Source of the DNA: Myxococcaceae bacterium
GTDB taxonomy: Bacteria > Myxococcota_A > Polyangia > Polyangiales > Ga0077539
Reading direction: 5' to 3'
DNA: 61,810 nt
Assembly: GCA_004297725.1 (NCBI GenBank)
Contig: SCUS01000022.1
Coordinates: 1-61,810 of the forward strand
Below are positions 51,260-60,037 of the stretch, in pieces. The notes under the pieces are model-generated. The model searched no databases and had not been told where the DNA came from. It saw nothing but the letters and a program-made list of their open reading frames with translations. Position numbers and translations under genes: made by a program. How positions within the stretch are numbered: position 1 is the first letter of the stretch; every line of letters begins with the position of its first letter.

Positions 51260-52596
51260 ACCCTCCTTCGCCGCCGACGCAGCCCCACCGCCGCCAGCCC
51301 CGCCGCAAGGCCCCACCCGCTCGCCCGTCCGCCCCGCGCTCCCGCCGCGCAGCCGCCAGGCTCCGTCGAGACCACCGCCGCGCCCGCGTCCATGGTCCCC
51401 GAGTCCATCGCCGCGCCCGCGTCGGGCAGCGACCCGAAGCCCGACTGCACCGTCGGCCAGGTCGGCGCGCAGACGTCCCTCACCGCCGTCCCCGAGGCGC
51501 ACCCCGCGGGCGCTCCCAGCCTGCGGAAGTCCACCAGCGGGACCATCGTCCGGCCGCCGTCGTCCGAGCGCGCCAGGTTGAAGCCGTCGATCACGTGGTT
51601 GCCGCACACGTAGAGCGCCCCGGCGTGCCATCGGAGGCACTGCACCTGCACCCCCGAGACGCGCTCGAAGGCCGCGCCGTCCACCGAGCGAAGGAGCCCG
51701 TCGTCGGGCCCTCCCACCCAGACCGTGCGGCCGTCCCCCGAGAGCGCGAAGCCCCGCATCGCCCCCGTCGTGCGGGCGATCTCCGTGAAGCGCGCTCCCC
51801 CGTCCGAGGAGCGCAAGAGCCGCGTGGCGCCAGGGTCGCGGGCGCGCAGCGGATCGTCCGCGAAGGAGCGCACATACACCACGTCGGGGTCGCTCGGATC
51901 GACCGCGGAGATCCACCCCTCGGCCCCGCCGTGGAGGTCGAGCGGGGACTCCGTGAGGGTCATGGCGCCGTCGTCGGAGCGGTAGAGCAGGTCGCGCGTG
52001 GGGTTCTCCGCGCGGGCCGTGAGGTACACCCTCCGTGGGTTGGACGGCGCCGCCTCCATGGTGAGGAAGAGCACCCCGGGGGAGCCCTGGTACACCGTGC
52101 GAAACGAGCGCCCTCCGTCGTCCGAGGCGCGCACCCGGTTGACGAGCCCGCGCGTCGACGGGTCGAGGAAGGAGCCCACCCAGTGGACGGTGCGCCCGTC
52201 CCCGGTGGCGCTGAGGTCGGCGGTGTAGTCCGTTCCCACCTCCGGGACGGCGGTGGAGCCGCACGCGTCGGTGGTGCGGCGAAGCCCGCCCGGGATGCCC
52301 AGCAGCAGCGGGACGCCGTCGGGCCCCGGGGAGCCGAAGGCCACGGGCGGGTCCCATACGTCGGGGCGGCCGTAGCCGAAGGCGTCCTCGCACATCCACG
52401 ACCAGCGGCGTCCGTCGTCCTCGCCCAGCAGCACGCCGAAGGTGGTGCGCAGCACGATGCGGGCGGGGTGTGCGCCGGCGCTGAGCTGCACCATCTGCGC
52501 GGTGGGGAAGCGCCCGTTGGCGAGCGAGGCGCCGGCGAAGAGGGCGACGGCGAGCCCGAGGCCGAGGGCGGGGACGCGACGCCGCGGGGCGATCAT
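51244..52596 (-). CDS. Beta-propeller (BNR-like) protein with MYXO-CTERM tail
   Basis: 450 codons from ATG 52596, giving a signal peptide that ends near SLANG. Repeated blocks of the type SDDGGRSF and SSDGGARFTEI mark a sialidase-type/BNR beta-propeller over about residues 60-390, without the catalytic residues of sialidases. The C-terminus has PGGCAAGARGG, a short hydrophobic span and an RRRRRR run, a MYXO-CTERM sorting tail. Surface protein, partner unknown. It overlaps the SDR gene by 16 nt in convergent orientation. Confidence 0.85.
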   Translation of the reverse strand: MIAPRRRVPALGLGLAVALFAGASLANGRFPTAQMVQLSAGAHPARIVLRTTFGVLLGEDDGRRWSWMCEDAFGYGRPDVWDPPVAFGSPGPDGVPLLLGIPGGLRRTTDACGSTAVPEVGTDYTADLSATGDGRTVHWVGSFLDPSTRGLVNRVRASDDGGRSFRTVYQGSPGVLFLTMEAAPSNPRRVYLTARAENPTRDLLYRSDDGAMTLTESPLDLHGGAEGWISAVDPSDPDVVYVRSFADDPLRARDPGATRLLRSSDGGARFTEIARTTGAMRGFALSGDGRTVWVGGPDDGLLRSVDGAAFERVSGVQVQCLRWHAGALYVCGNHVIDGFNLARSDDGGRTMVPLVDFRRLGAPAGCASGTAVRDVCAPTWPTVQSGFGSLPDAGAAMDSGTMDAGAAVVSTEPGGCAAGARGGRASGWGLAAGLAAVGLRRRRRRVYRAE

Positions 52597-52738
52597 CGCG
52601 GGAGTGTACCCGCCGGGGCACTTCACCAGGAAGGTGTTTCCCAGGGAGGGTTGTGTAGTATCCGCGCCCGAATCAGCGGCTCCGGGGTTTCGGTCCCTCC
52701 GACCAGCGCCCTTGGAGCGAAGGAGCACCCAACCCGTC

Positions 52739-55700
52739 ATGGCTACCGCGGCAACCATCGGCCCCGTCGAGATCCTGCGCGTCGAACTCGAGCGCCTCTA
52801 CGACCTCGACGCCTTGCAGAAGCTCTCTCGCGACCTCCTCGGCCTCGATCCCGACGACGTCGCCGCAGAGTCCACCCGCCCGGCCTTCGCGCGGGCGCTC
52901 GCCGAGAGGGCCCTGCGCGATGACCTCCACGAGGCCCTCGCCGACGCCATCGTGCTCACCGACCGCGGCTCCGAGACCCGGCTGCGACCCGTCTACGAGG
53001 GCCGCGCCTCGGACGACCTCGCCGTCGGCCAGATGGTCGTCGGGTACAAGATCCTCAAGAAGACCCACGACGAGGGCTTCGGCACCGTCTACCTCGCCGT
53101 CGGCCCGGAGAACCACCAGGCGACCTTCAAGGTGATGCGCGAGGGCCGCGCCCGCGACCGCCGCGCGCTCCAGCGCTTCCTGCTCGCCCAGCGCGCCCTC
53201 AAGCAGGTGCACAACCCCGCGGTGCAGCGCATCATCGCCGCGGGCCTGCTCCCCGACGGCCGCCCCTTCGTCGCCGCCGAGCACATCGACGGCCAGCTCC
53301 TCTCGGCGCGCATCGGACGCGCCGGGGCCATGCACATCAACGAGGCGCGCGGGGTGTTCCAGTCGATCTGCGAGGGCCTCGACGCGGTGCACGCCGCCGG
53401 GCTCGCGCACGGCGATCTGCGCACCGACCACGTGGTGCTGGTGCGCCGCGACGGCGGCCTCGGCGCGGTGCTGGTGGACTTCGGCATCGACCGCCTGGGC
53501 AGCGCCCGCCACGGCGCCCAGGACGCCGCCAGCTTCATGGTGCTCCTCGGCGGCGCCCGGGGTCTGGCCCCGGAGCGCGCCCGCTTCGGCACGGCGGCGG
53601 ACGCGAAGTCGGACGTCTACGGCCTCGGGGCGCTGGCCTTCGAGGTGCTCACGGGGAAGGCCCCCTTCGCGGCGACCTCGCTGGCCGACCTCGTGGTCGC
53701 GCACATCACCCAGGACCCTGAGGCGCCCAGCAAGGTCGCCCCCCGGGGGTGGGTGACGAAGGAGGTCGACGCGGTGGTGCTCAAGGCCCTCGCGAAGGAC
53801 CCGGAGGCCCGCTACGCGAGCGCGGGGGCCTTCCTGGCGGCGCTCTTCGAGGCGTCGAAGGCGAAGCGCGGCGCCGAGGTGAGCAAGGACGAGTTCGCCG
53901 CGCGCAAGGCGGCCCTCGCCGAGGCGCCCACGGACGACGACAAGGCGCTGGCGCTGGAGGCGGCGGGCGGCAACGGCGCGACCTGGGCCGAGGTGGCCGC
54001 GGCCTTCGCCGAGGTGGCCGATGCGACGGAGGACGCCGGGGCGAAGAAGGCCCTGCGGTTCCGCGCGGCGAGGGTGCTCGAGGCGGAGGTGAAGGACCTC
54101 CCGGCGGCCAAGGCGGCCTACGAGGCCATCGCGGCGATGGAGGGCGGCGACGAGCTGGCCTCGGCGCGGGCGAAGGAGATCCGCCGGTCGACGGCGACCG
54201 CCGAGGAGCGCGCGGAGATCTACCTGGAGGACCTCGAGAGCGAGGAGCTGGCGACGGAGAAGGCGCGGCTCTGGGCGGAGCTTGGGCGGCACTACGAGCG
54301 CGAGCTGGCCGACAGCGAGAACGCGCTGGTGGCCTTCACCGAGGCGGTGAGCGCGTCGCCCGCGGACGACGACCTGGCGGCGGAGGTCTCGCGCCTCGTC
54401 GGCGACGACGTCGCGAAGTGGAACGAGGTGACCGCCCACGTCTCCGAGTCGGCCAAGGGCCGTGAGCCCGCCGAGCAGGTGGCGCTCTACCTCCGGGCGG
54501 GCCGCTGGTACCTCGACCGGGTGAAGCGCACGGACTACGCGCTGGCGTGCTTCAACCAGGCGATCGCGGCGAACCCGGGGAGCGACGAGGCCCTGGAGGG
54601 CGCCGGCTCGATCTACCGCAAGGCGCAGCAGTGGCCCGAGCTGGTGGGCACGCTGCTGAAGCGGGCCGACGCGCAGGGGCAGGCGGCGAGGGCGCGCGAC
54701 CTGCGGGCCGAGGCGGCGGACATCGCGGAGTCCAAGCTCGACGAGCGCACGAAGAGCCGCGAGCTGGTGGAGAAGGTGCTGAGCGAGGACGCGGCGCACG
54801 AGACGGCGTCGCGGGTGCTGGAGCGGCTGCTGCTGCGCTCGGAGGACTGGGCCGGCGTCGCGAAGCTGCTGGAGCGCAAGGCCGACGCGCAGAGCGGCGA
54901 GAAGCGGGCGGAGTCGTACTGCGAGATCGCGGAGGTCTACGAAGACCGGCTGAGCGACGTGGGCAAGGCGGCGGAGTGGTTCGAGAAGGCGCTCACCGCG
55001 GACGCGCGCAACATGGCGGCGCTGAAGGGCCTGGAGCGGCTCTACGCCCGCGAGGGCAAGACCGAGGGGCTGCTGAAGGTGCTGGAGGCGCAGGTCGACG
55101 CCGTCGCCACGCCGCGGCAGAAGGTGGAGCTGTACAACCGCATCGGGGCGCTGGTGGAGGAGGAGTTCGTCGACCACGCGAGGGCCTCCTCGGCCTTCGA
55201 ATCGGCGCTGGCGATCGACCCCGCCAACGACCTCGCGCTGCGAGGCCTCGGGCGCCTGTACCGGGTGCTCGGCCGCTGGGAGGAGCTCGCGACGCTGCTC
55301 GACCGGCACGCCACGCTGGTCGACGATCCGACGAAGAAGGCCGAGCTGCTGCTGAGCGCGGGGCGGCTCTTCCTCGACCCGATCGGGAGCGTGGAGCGGG
55401 CGGGCAAGTGCTTCGAGCGGGCGCTGGAGATCGAGCCCGGCAACGGCGCGGCGCTGGAGCTCAACGCGCGCGTGGCGGGCCTGCAGGGCGACGTGCGCGC
55501 GGCCACGGAGGCCTACGACAAGCTGGCGGCGGCGGCGAAGAGCCCCGCGGAGAAGGTCGAGGTGCTCCTCAAGGCGGGCAAGCTGCTGGAGGAGAAGGGC
55601 GACCGCGACGGCGCCATCGACCGGTACAAGCAGGCGCTCGACGTCGACCCGGAGAGCGCCTCGGCGACGGCGCGGCTGCGGGAGCTGTACGCCTCGCGGG

Positions 55701-58057
55701 GCGACTCGCAGGGGGCCATCGAGCTGCTCCAGCGGGAGATCGAGGCCGCGGAGGGCAACAACCAGCGCGCGGCGCTCTGGGCGCAGGTGGCGCGCATCTA
55801 CCGCGACCGGGTGAAGGACGCCGCGAAGGCGCGCGACGCGGTGGAGAAGTCGGTGCTGCTCGACGCGACCAACGAGGACGCGGCGGTGATGCTGGGCGAG
55901 CTGCACTTCGAGGCGGGCGCCTGGGGCGACGCGGCGAAGCACCTCGCGGGCAGGGCGAGCCGGGCCAAGGAGCTCGGCCGCGAGGAGGGCCTCGGGCTGG
56001 CGCTGAAGTACGGCGAGGCGCTGGCGAAGTCGGGCGACTCGGCGAAGGCGCTGGAGGCGTTCCGCGCGGCGGCGGAGGTGGCGCCGGACGACCGCGACGC
56101 GCTGCTGGCGGTGGCGAAGGCGACCTACGCGGCGGACGCCTGGGCGGAGGCGAAGACCCGCTACGACGCGCTGCTCAAGGCCCACGGCAAGGACCTCGAC
56201 GAGGCCACGCGGGCGGCGGCGCTCTACGAGTTCGCGGACGCCACGCGGCGGAGCGGGGACAACGCGGCGGCGATCGCGTCGCTCAACGAGGCGGCGGAGC
56301 TGGCCCCGGGCTCGGTGCGCACCGTCGAGCTGCTGGCGACGCTGCACGCGGCGGAGGGCCGCTGGGACGAGGTGGCGCGGGCGAAGCGCCGGCTGCTGGA
56401 GCTGGCGGAGACGGACGCGCAGCGCTTCACGCTGCACATGGAGCTGGGCGAGCTGCTGGCGACGCGGCTCGGCGACAAGGCGAAGGCGGCGCGCTCCTTC
56501 GTGGCGGCGCTGGAGCTGCGCCCGGCGGAGCGGCGCATCCTGATGCGGCTGATGCAGCTCTACTCCGACGAGAAGGACTGGGGTCGGCTGGTCGAGATCA
56601 TCCTGAAGTTCGCCGACCTGGTGGACGACAAGGCCCAGCTCTCCCGGTACTACGCGACCGCGGCGCAGCTCTGCGAGATCCACCTCAACCGGCCGGAGGA
56701 GGCGATCGACTACTACGAGCAGGCGCTGGAGCACGACCCGTCGCACGCGGCGGCGCTCGAGGGCCTCGCGGGCCTGCGCGGCGCCCGGAAGGACTGGACC
56801 GGCCTGGAGCAGAGCTACCGCAAGGTGCTCGCGCGGCTGGGCGAGGGGGCGAGCGCGTCGGCCAGGGCGAAGCTCTACGCGCTGCTGGGCGGGCTCTACG
56901 AGAAGGAGCTGAAGCAGCCCTCGGAGGCCGTGGCGGCCTATGAGCGCGCGCAGGAGCTGTGCCCCGCGGAGCAGGACCACCACGAGAAGCTGGCGGAGCT
57001 GTACCTCTCGGACACCAAGCGCTTCTTCGATCGCGCGGTGACGACGCACCGGGCGCTGCTGGCGAAGAACCCGCTGCGGGTGGAGTCGATGCACGCGCTG
57101 CGCAGGGCGTTCACCGAGGCGCGCAAGCCCGACGAGGCCTGGTGCATGTGCCAGGCGCTGGTGAGCGTGAAGGGCGCCGAGCCGGAGGAGGAGAGCTTCT
57201 TCAAGAAGTTCCGGACGGACCGGCCGGCGGCGGCGCAGGAGAAGATGAACGAGGAGCGCTGGCGCTCGGAGCTCGCGCACCCCTCGCTCGACCCGCTGCT
57301 GACGAGCGTGTTCGCGACCATCCTCCCGGCGGTGCTCAAGGTGCGCGGCGTGCCGCTCTCCGACTACGAGCTGACCGACAAGGACCTCATCGACCCGGCG
57401 ACGGACGACGGGCAGATGGCGCAGACGATCCACTACGCGGCGGGCGTGCTGGGGCTGAAGACGCCGCCGGTGTACACCCGGCCGTCGGACGACTCGGGCC
57501 TCAACCTGGCGCTCACCCAGAACCCCGGGCTCTACCTGGGCGCGACCGCGCTGGCGGGCGGCCCCACCAAGGCGCTGGCCTTCCTCGCGGGCGTGCGGCT
57601 CTCGTACTTCCGCGCGGGGCACTTCGTGCGGCAGATCGTGGCGACGGGCACCGGGCTGCGGGCCTGGCTCTTCGCGGCGATTCGCGCGGTGCAGCCGAAC
57701 TTCCCGGTGGGCGACGAGCTCATGGGCCCGGTGAACGACCACCTCGCGGCCATCAAGGCGCACCTGCCGGCCGCGGCGATGGAGCAGCTCGCCTCGCTGG
57801 TGACCAAGGTCATCGCGAGCGACACCTCGCTCGACCTCAAGCGCTGGACCCTCGCCGTCGACCTCACGGCCGACCGCGCGGGCTTCGTGCTGGCCAACGA
57901 CCTGGCGGTCTCGCTGGCGGTGATCAAGGCCACGCCGGACGACCAGTCGGCGGTGCCCCAGGCCGACCGCATCCGGGAGCTGCGGCTCTACGCCGTGAGC
58001 GAGGAGTACCTGCGGCTGCGCCAGCGGCTGGGGATCGCCATCGGCGTCGCGGCCTGA
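52739..58057 (+). CDS. Giant kinase-like/TPR-repeat protein
   Basis: 1772 codons from ATG 52739. Residues about 100-380 are a protein-kinase-like domain: glycine loop region DEGFGTVYL, ATFKVM (lysine), AHGDLRTDHVVLV in place of HRDxKxxN, VDFGID, LAPERA. The Asn that normally helps bind Mg is His, and the loop glycines are incomplete, so it may be weak or a pseudokinase. Residues about 430-1500 are some 20-25 TPR units (pattern A-A-Y-E/D). The last 270 residues form a globular domain ending in LRQRLGIAIG. Soluble scaffold, likely a signalling hub. Antisense frames here are shadows. Confidence 0.82.
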   Translation: MATAATIGPVEILRVELERLYDLDALQKLSRDLLGLDPDDVAAESTRPAFARALAERALRDDLHEALADAIVLTDRGSETRLRPVYEGRASDDLAVGQMVVGYKILKKTHDEGFGTVYLAVGPENHQATFKVMREGRARDRRALQRFLLAQRALKQVHNPAVQRIIAAGLLPDGRPFVAAEHIDGQLLSARIGRAGAMHINEARGVFQSICEGLDAVHAAGLAHGDLRTDHVVLVRRDGGLGAVLVDFGIDRLGSARHGAQDAASFMVLLGGARGLAPERARFGTAADAKSDVYGLGALAFEVLTGKAPFAATSLADLVVAHITQDPEAPSKVAPRGWVTKEVDAVVLKALAKDPEARYASAGAFLAALFEASKAKRGAEVSKDEFAARKAALAEAPTDDDKALALEAAGGNGATWAEVAAAFAEVADATEDAGAKKALRFRAARVLEAEVKDLPAAKAAYEAIAAMEGGDELASARAKEIRRSTATAEERAEIYLEDLESEELATEKARLWAELGRHYERELADSENALVAFTEAVSASPADDDLAAEVSRLVGDDVAKWNEVTAHVSESAKGREPAEQVALYLRAGRWYLDRVKRTDYALACFNQAIAANPGSDEALEGAGSIYRKAQQWPELVGTLLKRADAQGQAARARDLRAEAADIAESKLDERTKSRELVEKVLSEDAAHETASRVLERLLLRSEDWAGVAKLLERKADAQSGEKRAESYCEIAEVYEDRLSDVGKAAEWFEKALTADARNMAALKGLERLYAREGKTEGLLKVLEAQVDAVATPRQKVELYNRIGALVEEEFVDHARASSAFESALAIDPANDLALRGLGRLYRVLGRWEELATLLDRHATLVDDPTKKAELLLSAGRLFLDPIGSVERAGKCFERALEIEPGNGAALELNARVAGLQGDVRAATEAYDKLAAAAKSPAEKVEVLLKAGKLLEEKGDRDGAIDRYKQALDVDPESASATARLRELYASRGDSQGAIELLQREIEAAEGNNQRAALWAQVARIYRDRVKDAAKARDAVEKSVLLDATNEDAAVMLGELHFEAGAWGDAAKHLAGRASRAKELGREEGLGLALKYGEALAKSGDSAKALEAFRAAAEVAPDDRDALLAVAKATYAADAWAEAKTRYDALLKAHGKDLDEATRAAALYEFADATRRSGDNAAAIASLNEAAELAPGSVRTVELLATLHAAEGRWDEVARAKRRLLELAETDAQRFTLHMELGELLATRLGDKAKAARSFVAALELRPAERRILMRLMQLYSDEKDWGRLVEIILKFADLVDDKAQLSRYYATAAQLCEIHLNRPEEAIDYYEQALEHDPSHAAALEGLAGLRGARKDWTGLEQSYRKVLARLGEGASASARAKLYALLGGLYEKELKQPSEAVAAYERAQELCPAEQDHHEKLAELYLSDTKRFFDRAVTTHRALLAKNPLRVESMHALRRAFTEARKPDEAWCMCQALVSVKGAEPEEESFFKKFRTDRPAAAQEKMNEERWRSELAHPSLDPLLTSVFATILPAVLKVRGVPLSDYELTDKDLIDPATDDGQMAQTIHYAAGVLGLKTPPVYTRPSDDSGLNLALTQNPGLYLGATALAGGPTKALAFLAGVRLSYFRAGHFVRQIVATGTGLRAWLFAAIRAVQPNFPVGDELMGPVNDHLAAIKAHLPAAAMEQLASLVTKVIASDTSLDLKRWTLAVDLTADRAGFVLANDLAVSLAVIKATPDDQSAVPQADRIRELRLYAVSEEYLRLRQRLGIAIGVAA

Positions 58058-58065
58058 TCCCTGGG

Positions 58066-58109
58066 CTTTCACCAGCGCGGGTGAATCGATTCACCTGCGC
58101 AGGTGAAAG
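58066..58109. repeat. 44-bp double palindrome after giant gene
   Basis: Two 18-bp dyads, TTCACC-N6-GGTGAA, are joined by TCGA to form one larger palindrome, perfect but for two mismatched pairs. It begins 9 nt after the stop of the giant gene and ends 65 nt before the ATPase gene. It could be a transcription terminator (no T-tract), a pair of operators, or both. Confidence 0.75.
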
Positions 58110-58174
58110 GGAGCTCGAACAGCGCGCTCCCGAGCCTCGTCGATGTCGGCCCAGCGAAGGAAGGTACATCCGAC

Positions 58175-59308
58175 ATGCTCCGGACGATCACCCTGCGGAA
58201 CTACAAGATCTTCGGCGTCGAGCAGACGATCCCGCTGTCGCCGATCACGGTGCTGGTCGGCCCCAACAACTCAGGCAAGAGCTGTCTGATGAGCGTTGGG
58301 GAGTTCGTGAAGCGCGGAGTCGCCAACGCGCGGAGCGAAGTCGCTCCGTATCCGACTCTGTCGCGCTCACTTCGTCGACCGGCCGTCGGAGACGGCGCGA
58401 TGGGCCTCGCGTGGGAGGGCGAAGACTTCGCATACAGCACGGTGCTGGAGCCCTCCGGCGATGGCCTGCGGCGACGTGCAGAGGTCCTGCGCTACGGCGA
58501 GAGCGTCGTGTTCAGCGACGATCCTGTGCGGCCAGCCGAGAGTGCCGGTCCCATTACGTCGATTGCCCTTAGCCACCGCCTGCAGCGGCCCTTCGCTGGC
58601 GCGACGATCGAGCCTCGCCTGCACGACACCGCGCTCAAATCGCAGGTCGAGAGGGCGTTTCAGTCCATGTGGGGGTCGAGGCTGGTGAAGCTCTCGATCG
58701 ACCGGCTGCGCGAGGACTCGAAGACCACCACATCGCCGACGCTGGGCATGGACGGTGCGGGCATCGGCGCGGTGCTGAGCCTCTGGCGCGGGTTCGATCC
58801 CGACCGCAGCGATCAGCTCGACGCGGTGCTGCGGGAGTGTCTGCCCGAGGCGAAGCGGGCGCTCGTGAGTCCCGCGGACGAGGCTGAGAGGCTGCGCATC
58901 TGGATCGAGCAGAAGGACGGCCAGAAGTTCGCCCCCGAAGAGCTCTCCGACGGCGTGCTGTTCTTCCTCGCGCTCGCCATGCACGCGATCGATGCTCCGC
59001 CCGGGGCGCTGATCTTCATCGAGGAGCCGGAGCAGTCGATCCATCCGCTCCGCGTGCGGCAGATCGTCGACCTCTTCCGCCGCGCGGTGGCAGCGCGTGG
59101 GTGCCAGTTCGTCCTCGCGACGCACTCGGCGACGCTTCTCGACGAGTTTCGCGACGAGCCCGAGGCCATCATCCTGCTGCGCCGTGGGCCCGAGGGAACC
59201 CTGGTCACCTCGATCGCTCGCGAGCCTCGCCTCATGGAGGCGCTTGAAGAGCACCACGCGACGCCGGGCGAGCTCCTGATCAACGGCTTCCTCAATCCGC
59301 CGTCATGA
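58175..59308 (+). CDS. AAA ATPase (OLD/RecF-like) of putative defence pair
   Basis: 377 codons from ATG 58175. Walker A GPNNSGKS (29-36), signature ELSDG (256-260), Walker B ALIFIEEP (278-285) and H-loop ATHSA (315-319), with about 220 residues between A and signature. This is the AAA_15/AAA_21 layout used by OLD, RloC-type and PARIS AriA-like ATPases. The N-terminal LRNYKIFG is typical. Its stop overlaps the start of a TOPRIM-like gene. Codon use is slightly less biased than neighbours, as in transferred genes. Confidence 0.85.
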   Translation: MLRTITLRNYKIFGVEQTIPLSPITVLVGPNNSGKSCLMSVGEFVKRGVANARSEVAPYPTLSRSLRRPAVGDGAMGLAWEGEDFAYSTVLEPSGDGLRRRAEVLRYGESVVFSDDPVRPAESAGPITSIALSHRLQRPFAGATIEPRLHDTALKSQVERAFQSMWGSRLVKLSIDRLREDSKTTTSPTLGMDGAGIGAVLSLWRGFDPDRSDQLDAVLRECLPEAKRALVSPADEAERLRIWIEQKDGQKFAPEELSDGVLFFLALAMHAIDAPPGALIFIEEPEQSIHPLRVRQIVDLFRRAVAARGCQFVLATHSATLLDEFRDEPEAIILLRRGPEGTLVTSIAREPRLMEALEEHHATPGELLINGFLNPPS

Positions 59309-59922
59309 CCGTCGTCGCGCTCGCGTGCGAGAACTTCGACTACGACGGTGCCGTGTTCCTGCATCTGCTCTCGTGCCTGTGGGCCCCGGTGGAGCCCTGG
59401 GTGACGCCCATTCGCTTCCAGGGGCGGAACCACGTCTTGAAGTATCTACCGACCTTCCTCAGCGTCGCGTTCGACGCGGGAGTCCAATACGCGCTGGTCG
59501 CGATCGACAATGACGGAGGAGCTCGCCGTCACCCAGAGCATGAGCCGCAGCACCGGGTCGAGGAGCAGGCCTCCGACCCCGACGATGGCTGCGCGGTCTG
59601 CTGCGTCGAGCATGTGATCCCGAGCGAGTGGCGCGAGCCCGCGCGGCGATGCTGTGTCGCGGTGCCGGTGCAGACCCTGGAGACATGGCTGCTGTATCTC
59701 CGCGGTGACCCACCGCTCACGCCATCGCCCGAGCAGGTCTACTCGCGCACGAAGCTCAAGAAGATGTTCTTCGGGCCGTCGATGCCACCGGTCGCCACTC
59801 GCCGTGAGCAGGCCCTGCTCATGCTGCAATCACCTCACGCGCTCGACCGCCTGCGAGCATTGCGCAGCTTCCGGCACTTCGAGGCGCAGGTGGCAGCCTG
59901 GCCGCGGCCCGACGGAACCTGA
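59305..59922 (+). CDS. TOPRIM-like putative nuclease partner
   Basis: 205 codons from ATG 59305, overlapping the ATPase stop (ATGA). E9 in ACENFDYDG and D68-x-D70 in LVAIDNDGG are spaced like the acidic triad of TOPRIM/DUF4276-type nucleases. PVQTLETWLL (121-130) also resembles the late helix of DUF4276. Residues 91-120 contain a Cys-rich loop (CAVCC, CC) that could bind zinc. No known family is matched with certainty. With the ATPase it forms a two-gene unit of the kind seen in anti-phage systems. No toxin has been shown here. Confidence 0.7.
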   Translation: MTVVALACENFDYDGAVFLHLLSCLWAPVEPWVTPIRFQGRNHVLKYLPTFLSVAFDAGVQYALVAIDNDGGARRHPEHEPQHRVEEQASDPDDGCAVCCVEHVIPSEWREPARRCCVAVPVQTLETWLLYLRGDPPLTPSPEQVYSRTKLKKMFFGPSMPPVATRREQALLMLQSPHALDRLRALRSFRHFEAQVAAWPRPDGT

Positions 59923-60037
59923 ATGGCATCGTAGGGCCTTCGGCGTCGCGGGCTGATCGCGGGGCCCTCCACCCGGCGGGACGCCGCGCTTCCGTTCGCC
60001 CGCCGATCGATGCGACGATGCCCCCATGATGGTGGGT

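Noticed and set aside
52673..58072. A minus-strand open frame of 1799 codons opposite the giant TPR gene
   Set aside because: It is the mirror of GC-rich coding DNA, rich in Arg/His/Leu with no domain. The plus strand has recognisable kinase and TPR motifs.
58175..59922. Calling the ATPase pair a PARIS or Gabija system
   Set aside because: The ATPase class fits broadly, but the second protein shows neither a clear DUF4435 nor a helicase domain. Only an OLD-like defence pair can be supported.
59923..60025. Gap between the ATPase pair and the last lipoprotein
   Set aside because: Some GGGCC inverted bases are present but no convincing promoter, terminator or small gene.
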